Assembly: GCA_963169175.1 (NCBI GenBank)
Contig: CAUJFK010000054.1
Span: 1 to 11,636, forward strand
DNA length: 11,636 bases
Source: Acidobacteriota bacterium
GTDB lineage: Bacteria; Acidobacteriota; Blastocatellia; Pyrinomonadales; Pyrinomonadaceae
Direction: 5' to 3'
Positions 8,217 to 11,636 of the stretch are shown one piece after another. Position numbers and translations under genes: made by a program. The notes beneath the pieces are model-generated. The model saw only the letters and a list, made by a program, of their open reading frames with translations. It ran no database searches and was not told where the DNA came from. The stretch's first letter is position 1. Each line of letters opens with the position of its first letter.

Positions 8217-8311
8217 GAACTTTGTGTCTGCCCTTTGCGGCCTTTGTGTTTAGACGGTTTTTTTAACACAAAGAACACGAAGTTGAAGACACAAAGGGCA
8301 CAAAGGTTCTC
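8217..8311. repeat. CTTTGTG/CACAAAG palindromic element after the malic enzyme gene
   Basis: A perfect 9-bp stem pairs CTTTGTGTT (8242-8250) with AACACAAAG (8265-8273) around a 14-base loop ending in seven T residues. The outer arms are imperfect mirrors: GAACTTTGTGTCTGCCCTTTG (read from 8217) versus the complement of 8291-8311, which contains CACAAAGGGCACAAAGG. It lies about 50 bp after the malic enzyme stop and may terminate or stabilise that transcript. It is related in style to, but a different word from, the TTTCGTG family. Confidence 0.7.
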
Positions 8312-8412
8312 GCTGCCCTAAACTTTTCACCAAGCCGGCCGATAGGTGTATCAGCTGATCGGGCGGCAACTAGATCCTCTGGCCGAGATACTGACGACCC
8401 GCGTTATGCTCA

Positions 8413-8449
8413 AAACCCTCACCCCTCGTGCCCTGTTCCCTCAGGGTTT
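8413..8449. other. Small inverted repeat in the 8169-8636 gap
   Basis: AAACCCT (8413-8419) pairs with AGGGTTT (8443-8449), and inside it CCCTG (8431-8435) can pair with CAGGG (8442-8446) as an alternative. I see no gene in 8312-8636: the short open frame from 8346 has no family features. The symmetry may be incidental. Confidence 0.25.
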
Positions 8450-8499
8450 ATTGAAAGTAGAAAATTTCCCATACGGCATCTTTTTCGTCGGCTTCGTTC

Positions 8500-8560
8500 C
8501 TTGCTTCGTGCATTTCGTGGTCCAGTTCCGGCCTCGCCATCCACGAATCAAGAAACGAAA
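8500..8560. repeat. Dispersed TTTCGTG-type repeat, copy 3
   Basis: CTTGCTTCGTG followed by CATTTCGTGGT (8500-8521) repeats the cores at 971-993 and 1602-1624. TTCGTGG (8514-8520) pairs with CCACGAA (8541-8547) around a 20-base loop, and outer CTTG (8500-8503) can pair with CAAG (8549-8552). It lies about 80 bp before the hemolysin III-like gene. Confidence 0.7.
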
Positions 8561-8636
8561 ATTATCTGCGTCAATATCAAAAATCTGATACTCTGCACAT
8601 TGTGGGACACGTCACGCTGATCGTGCTTCGCAGAAT

Positions 8637-9290
8637 GTGATAAGAGCAAAATTACAAGAACTGTCGGCCGAAGAGGTAGCGAACACCGTCACGCATGGGT
8701 TCGGCCTTACCCTAAGCCTTGCCGGTTTTCTTGCGTTGCTGGTTGTCGCCGGCCTGGGCGGGAACCCGCTCGTCATCGCCGGTGCCGCGATCTACGGTAC
8801 GTCGCTTGTAACGCTTTATGCGGCATCGACCGTCTATCACAGCTCTACATCACCGCTAAAGAAAAAGCTTCAGGTGCTGGACCATTGCTGCATTTATCTG
8901 CTGATTGCAGGCAGCTACACCCCGTTTGCGATAGTTCTTGCCGACAGATGGATCGGCCCCGGCCTGCTTGCGGCGGTTTGGTCGCTGGCGGTCGCGGGCA
9001 TTGTCGCAAAGATATTTATCGGAGCACGGTTTCAATTTATCAGCGTCATCGCTTATCTTGCGATGGGCTGGCTGGGCGTTTTTGCGATCGAACCGCTTCT
9101 GCAAACTATAGGCTACGTGCCGATAACACTGATAGTTGCCGGCGGTATCGCGTACTCGCTCGGTGTGATCTTTTTCGCCTGGACGCGCCTTCGCCACCAC
9201 CACGCCGTCTTTCACGTTTTCGTTCTCGCCGGAAGCATTCTGCATTATGCTGCGATCGTCCTCTACGTCGTACCGCGCGGAACTGTCTAG
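8637..9290 (+). CDS. Hemolysin III / PAQR family integral membrane protein
   Basis: This encodes 217 residues, the usual size of bacterial HlyIII/YqfA proteins. It is almost entirely hydrophobic, with about seven predicted helices. Family motifs are the N-terminal NTVTHGFGLTLSLAG (16-30), STVYHSS (64-70, with His68), LDHCCIYLLIAGSYTPF (81-97) and HAVFHVFVLAGSILHY (189-204). His68 plus the HxxxH pair His189/His193 correspond to the zinc site seen in PAQR relatives, and Ser64 and Asp82 are the other conserved polar positions. The name hemolysin is historical; in bacteria these may act as membrane hydrolases or in membrane-fluidity and zinc homeostasis, not proven here. The start is taken as GTG at 8637; the overlapping ATG at 8635 is followed at once by TGA. 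There is no clear SD, so the start is uncertain. The MITE-like element begins 22 bp after the stop. Confidence 0.9.
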   Translation: MIRAKLQELSAEEVANTVTHGFGLTLSLAGFLALLVVAGLGGNPLVIAGAAIYGTSLVTLYAASTVYHSSTSPLKKKLQVLDHCCIYLLIAGSYTPFAIVLADRWIGPGLLAAVWSLAVAGIVAKIFIGARFQFISVIAYLAMGWLGVFAIEPLLQTIGYVPITLIVAGGIAYSLGVIFFAWTRLRHHHAVFHVFVLAGSILHYAAIVLYVVPRGTV

Positions 9291-9311
9291 TGCAGGAGCC
9301 CCTGGCGTACA

Positions 9312-9596
9312 AGGCTGTGTCAAAACTCTAAAAAAGCTGCGGAGCAGCGGCATATTTGTAGCCCCACTTGAAGCGAAGCGAAACGTGAAGTTAGTCGAAC
9401 CTAAATCTCAAAGCCCGTGTAACGGGCGGCAGGCATTCGCTAAACTATTGACAGCAATAGATGTAACATGCCGCTCTCTGTCGCCCACTAGGTGGGCTAG
9501 AGTCTCGTTTTCCTCATTTCCACGGGTTCCGCGTTGCTCCACCCGTGGCTACTTTCTGCCACTGCTCCGCAGTTTAGGACAGTTTTGACACAGCCT
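9312..9596. mobile_element. MITE-like non-autonomous element with 16-bp perfect TIRs and internal hairpins
   Basis: AGGCTGTGTCAAAACT (9312-9327) is perfectly inverted at 9581-9596. The inverted similarity continues inward: CTGCGGAGCAG (9337-9347) mirrors 9562-9572, GGCA mirrors TGCC, and TAGCC mirrors GGCTA, so the imperfect TIRs reach about 50 bp. The 285-bp element has no transposase gene. Inside are four compact hairpins: GCCCGT/ACGGGC (9413-9427, 3-base loop), CTATTG/CAATAG (9445-9460), GCCCAC/GTGGGC (9483-9497, 3-base loop) and CCACGGGT/ACCCGTGG (9520-9548). The TIR plus lack of coding indicate a MITE mobilised in trans. No clear target duplication is seen at its ends. It lies between the convergent hemolysin III-like and response regulator genes, and damages neither. 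Confidence 0.75.
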
Positions 9597-9651
9597 CGTC
9601 AGCAAGGTCGTAATACTCGCGTTGGGGGTAAAGGCCTTGCTTTCGGGTGAT

Positions 9652-9698
9652 GTTGAATGTTAAGCCCTTACTGACGTGCGGGCTTCTGCAAATTCAAC
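9652..9698 (-). terminator. Two-part hairpin at the 3' end of the two-component operon
   Basis: GTTGAAT (9652-9658) pairs with ATTCAAC (9692-9698), and inside it AAGCCC (9662-9667) pairs with GGGCTT (9680-9685) around a 12-base loop, with a small asymmetric internal loop between the two stems. It abuts the response regulator stop codon. No T-run follows on the minus strand, so a factor-dependent stop or an mRNA-protecting stem is as likely as intrinsic termination. The remaining 9597-9651 shows nothing clear. Confidence 0.4.
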
Positions 9699-10390
9699 TA
9701 ACCGGCGAATTTGTATCCGAGGCCGTGGACCGTTTGTATAAAAACGGGATGACGCGGGTTTTCTTCGAGCTTTTGACGAAGCCAGGCGATATGCACATCG
9801 ACCGTCCGCGTGGAGGGCATTGCGTCGTAGCCCCAGACGGCATCGAGTAGATGATCGCGCGAATGAACGTGGCCGCGGTTTTCGATGAGAAACTGAAGAA
9901 GTTTGAACTCCATTGCCGAAAGCTCGATCGGCAGCTCATTTCTGGCCACCTCGGCGCGTTTGAAATCCACGGTTACCAGGCCAAAACGAAAACCGTCCAA
10001 ACCGTTCCCATTTCCGTTTGCATGCTGTGCGGGAACGCGGCGAAGCAGTGCTTCGATCCTGGCTAGAAGTTCGATCATCTCGAACGGTTTTGTCAGATAA
10101 TCGTCGGCCCCGAGCTTTAGGCCAAGCACCTTGTCGATCGTCTCGCCCTTTGCCGTAAGCATCAGGATCGGGACCCGAATTTCTTTCTGTCGAAGATCGC
10201 GGCAAATATCGTAGCCGTTCTTTTTCGGCAGCATAACGTCGAGAATGATAATGTCGAATGATCCGCCTTGCGCCGCCTCAAAACCCTCCTTTCCGTCCCT
10301 GGCCGCAACGACATCGAAGCCCTCGCTGACCAGCCGGTCCGTCAGCGTGATCACAAGCCCTTCTTCATCTTCTACGAGGAGTATTTTCAC
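9698..10390 (-). CDS. OmpR/PhoB family response regulator
   Basis: From GTG at 10388-10390 the protein is 230 residues. A receiver domain fills about 1-115: acidic pair in VEDEE (Glu7, Asp8), phosphoacceptor Asp51 in ILDVMLP, Thr79 in MLTAKGE and Lys101 in YLTKPF. A Gly/Asn linker (NGNGNG) at about 125-130 leads to a winged-helix DNA-binding domain, with LSAMEFKLLQFLIENRG and VDVHIAWLRQKLE followed by the wing HGLGYKF at the end. All receiver residues are intact, so it should be phosphorylated by the kinase encoded just upstream. A TTG six bases earlier is possible, but AGGA (10399-10402) lies eight bases before the GTG and only two before the TTG. The kinase stop is 21 bp upstream, so the two form one operon. 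Target genes are unknown. Confidence 0.93.
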   Translation of the reverse strand: MKILLVEDEEGLVITLTDRLVSEGFDVVAARDGKEGFEAAQGGSFDIIILDVMLPKKNGYDICRDLRQKEIRVPILMLTAKGETIDKVLGLKLGADDYLTKPFEMIELLARIEALLRRVPAQHANGNGNGLDGFRFGLVTVDFKRAEVARNELPIELSAMEFKLLQFLIENRGHVHSRDHLLDAVWGYDAMPSTRTVDVHIAWLRQKLEENPRHPVFIQTVHGLGYKFAG

Positions 10391-10411
10391 GATCAAATTC
10401 CTGAATGATGC

Positions 10412-11636
10412 TTACGCCGATGGGCCCGCCGTGGGCAGTTCAATGGTGAACTTGCTTCCCTTTCCGATCTTGCTGTCCACCCGAATCTTGCCGCCATGCG
10501 CTTCGGCAATTTCTTTGACCAGCGCGAGGCCGAGGCCGTTTCCGTGGATCTGCGCGTCAACCACGCCGCGGGCACGGTAAAATGGCTCAAATATATGTTT
10601 CATGTCATCGGTCCCTATGCCGATACCGCGGTCCTCGACCGAGAATTTAACGGCACCGCCGCTATTCTCGGCCGCGACCCTCAACCAGTTTGAACCGTTG
10701 CCGTACTTTACCGAATTGCTGATCAGATTCTGGAGAGCGGCCGATATCGCTTCGGTGTCCAGATTCAATTTCGGCAGGCCGTCGGCGACAAACGCCTCGA
10801 TCTGAATACCTTTCTCTTCCAGGATCGGGCCGCATGCTCCGACCGCCGCCAATACGACCTCGTTCACATCGGCCGGCGCAAAATTGTATTTCCTTTTTCC
10901 CGAACGTGCTCCCGCAAACTGCAGTATCTGCTCAACCATAACCGACAATTTGCGGCCTTCGCCCTTGATCAGGGAGCCATACTTCGCAACTTGTTCACTA
11001 TCATTTGCGATGCCGTCCGCGAGGTTTTCGCTGGCGGAATAAATTACGGCCAGCGGCGTTCTGAACTCGTGCGAAACGGATGAGACAAAATCGATCTGCC
11101 GTTGGGCAAACCGCTTTGATCTCATTGCGGAAAGCACGATGGCAACGATTGCTCCGACAAGCAATACATAAATGCCCAGTCCGATCACGAAATACTTACG
11201 AAACTCGTTTTGGGAAAATGCGTCGATCGAACCCGCGACGTGCTGAACACCGAGCGTCCACGGGCCGTCTGGCTCCAACTTCATTCCAACCACCGACGTG
11301 ATGGGCTTTGGTCCTTTGATCGCCACATCCACATGCCGCGGCTGCGATGTGACAGTGAATGTTTGGTTCTTTTCACCCTCCGGGCCTGTCTCGCTCCGGG
11401 TAAATGTCTGGCTTTCAATACGCTGGTTGATGACAAAATCCCGCTCTTGGCCGGCCTGCTTCGGTGAACGCAAAGTGCCCTGTCGGATGAACATCATCTT
11501 GTCCGGCGTCAGGTCAAACATTGCAGCCGTCGCGTCCGGCTCACCATTGAGGGCCGAGTTTGCGAACACACCTTCGCCCTTGCCGCCGCTTACCGAAACA
11601 CGAAAATCGCCTTCGGGAAAATGCTTTCTGATAAGG
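10412..11636 (-). CDS. Sensor histidine kinase, N-terminus cut by window edge
   Basis: The visible C-terminal 407 residues run open to the right edge. A GTG at 11567-11569 is only an internal codon. An extracytoplasmic sensor part (about 1-145 visible, with no recognised domain) is followed by one membrane helix (FVIGLGIYVLLVGAIVAIVL, about 149-168). The HisKA phosphorylation helix comes almost at once, with SVSHEFRTPLAVI (His189). The catalytic domain has N box NLISNSVKYG (about 303-312), G1 DRGIGIG, F box FEPFYRA and G2 GNGLGLALV. Only about 18 residues separate the membrane helix from the phospho-histidine region, so there is no room for a HAMP domain. Autophosphorylation and transfer to the adjacent response regulator are expected. 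All catalytic boxes are intact. An N-terminal membrane helix presumably lies beyond the window. The signal cannot be inferred. Confidence 0.92.
   Translation of the reverse strand, partial: LIRKHFPEGDFRVSVSGGKGEGVFANSALNGEPDATAAMFDLTPDKMMFIRQGTLRSPKQAGQERDFVINQRIESQTFTRSETGPEGEKNQTFTVTSQPRHVDVAIKGPKPITSVVGMKLEPDGPWTLGVQHVAGSIDAFSQNEFRKYFVIGLGIYVLLVGAIVAIVLSAMRSKRFAQRQIDFVSSVSHEFRTPLAVIYSASENLADGIANDSEQVAKYGSLIKGEGRKLSVMVEQILQFAGARSGKRKYNFAPADVNEVVLAAVGACGPILEEKGIQIEAFVADGLPKLNLDTEAISAALQNLISNSVKYGNGSNWLRVAAENSGGAVKFSVEDRGIGIGTDDMKHIFEPFYRARGVVDAQIHGNGLGLALVKEIAEAHGGKIRVDSKIGKGSKFTIELPTAGPSA

Noticed and set aside
8346..8588. 80-codon plus-strand open frame in the 8169-8636 gap.
   Set aside because: Its second half is the TTTCGTG repeat, and its first half shows no family feature.
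9247..9588. 113-codon plus-strand open frame over the end of the hemolysin III-like gene and the MITE-like element.
   Set aside because: It overlaps a real gene and then reads through the inverted-repeat element, so it is explained by those.
9312..9596. Remnant of a full insertion sequence with a decayed transposase.
   Set aside because: No frame inside shows transposase motifs, and the interior is explained by hairpins; a MITE-type element fits better.

Overview
The window is bacterial chromosome of moderate GC (roughly mid-50s percent by eye). It carries nine protein genes, two of them cut by the window edges, and unusually repeat-rich intergenic DNA. Gene content and texture suggest Acidobacteriota, probably class Blastocatellia (Pyrinomonadaceae-like): a long HflX, an ACT-domain malic enzyme, a GxxExxY protein, and many intergenic palindromes built on TTTCGTG/CACGAAA and CTTTGTG/CACAAAG words. 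This is an impression from memory, not a phylogenetic test. Shine-Dalgarno sites are weak or missing at several starts, and two genes look leaderless.

Left part (1-3427, minus strand): the N-terminus of a 7TM-HD membrane protein of the PgpH c-di-AMP phosphodiesterase type, a GxxExxY-family small protein, and the ribosome-associated GTPase HflX. HflX appears to start at a non-standard ATC codon. Two direct copies of a TTTCGTG repeat flank the GxxExxY gene.

Centre (3428-6493): a repeat-filled divergent region separates hflX from a LexA-like repressor that has the LexA fold and catalytic Ser but seems to lack the catalytic Lys and the Ala-Gly cleavage site. A family-9 glycosyltransferase follows 15 bp later. 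Converging on it is a SAM-dependent methyltransferase. Together these two could modify surface glycans.

Right part (6494-11636): after a divergent spacer with a palindrome comes an ACT-domain NAD(P)-dependent malic enzyme, a repeat-rich gap of about 470 bp, and a hemolysin III/PAQR-like membrane protein. A 285-bp MITE-like element follows, with 16-bp perfect terminal inverted repeats and four internal hairpins. On the minus strand is a two-component operon: a sensor histidine kinase without an evident HAMP domain (cut by the right edge), then an OmpR/PhoB-type response regulator.

No complete transposase, CRISPR array, tRNA or rRNA was seen. The most notable items are the putatively non-cleavable LexA, the ATC start of hflX, the hairpin-rich MITE-like element, and the dispersed palindromic repeats.
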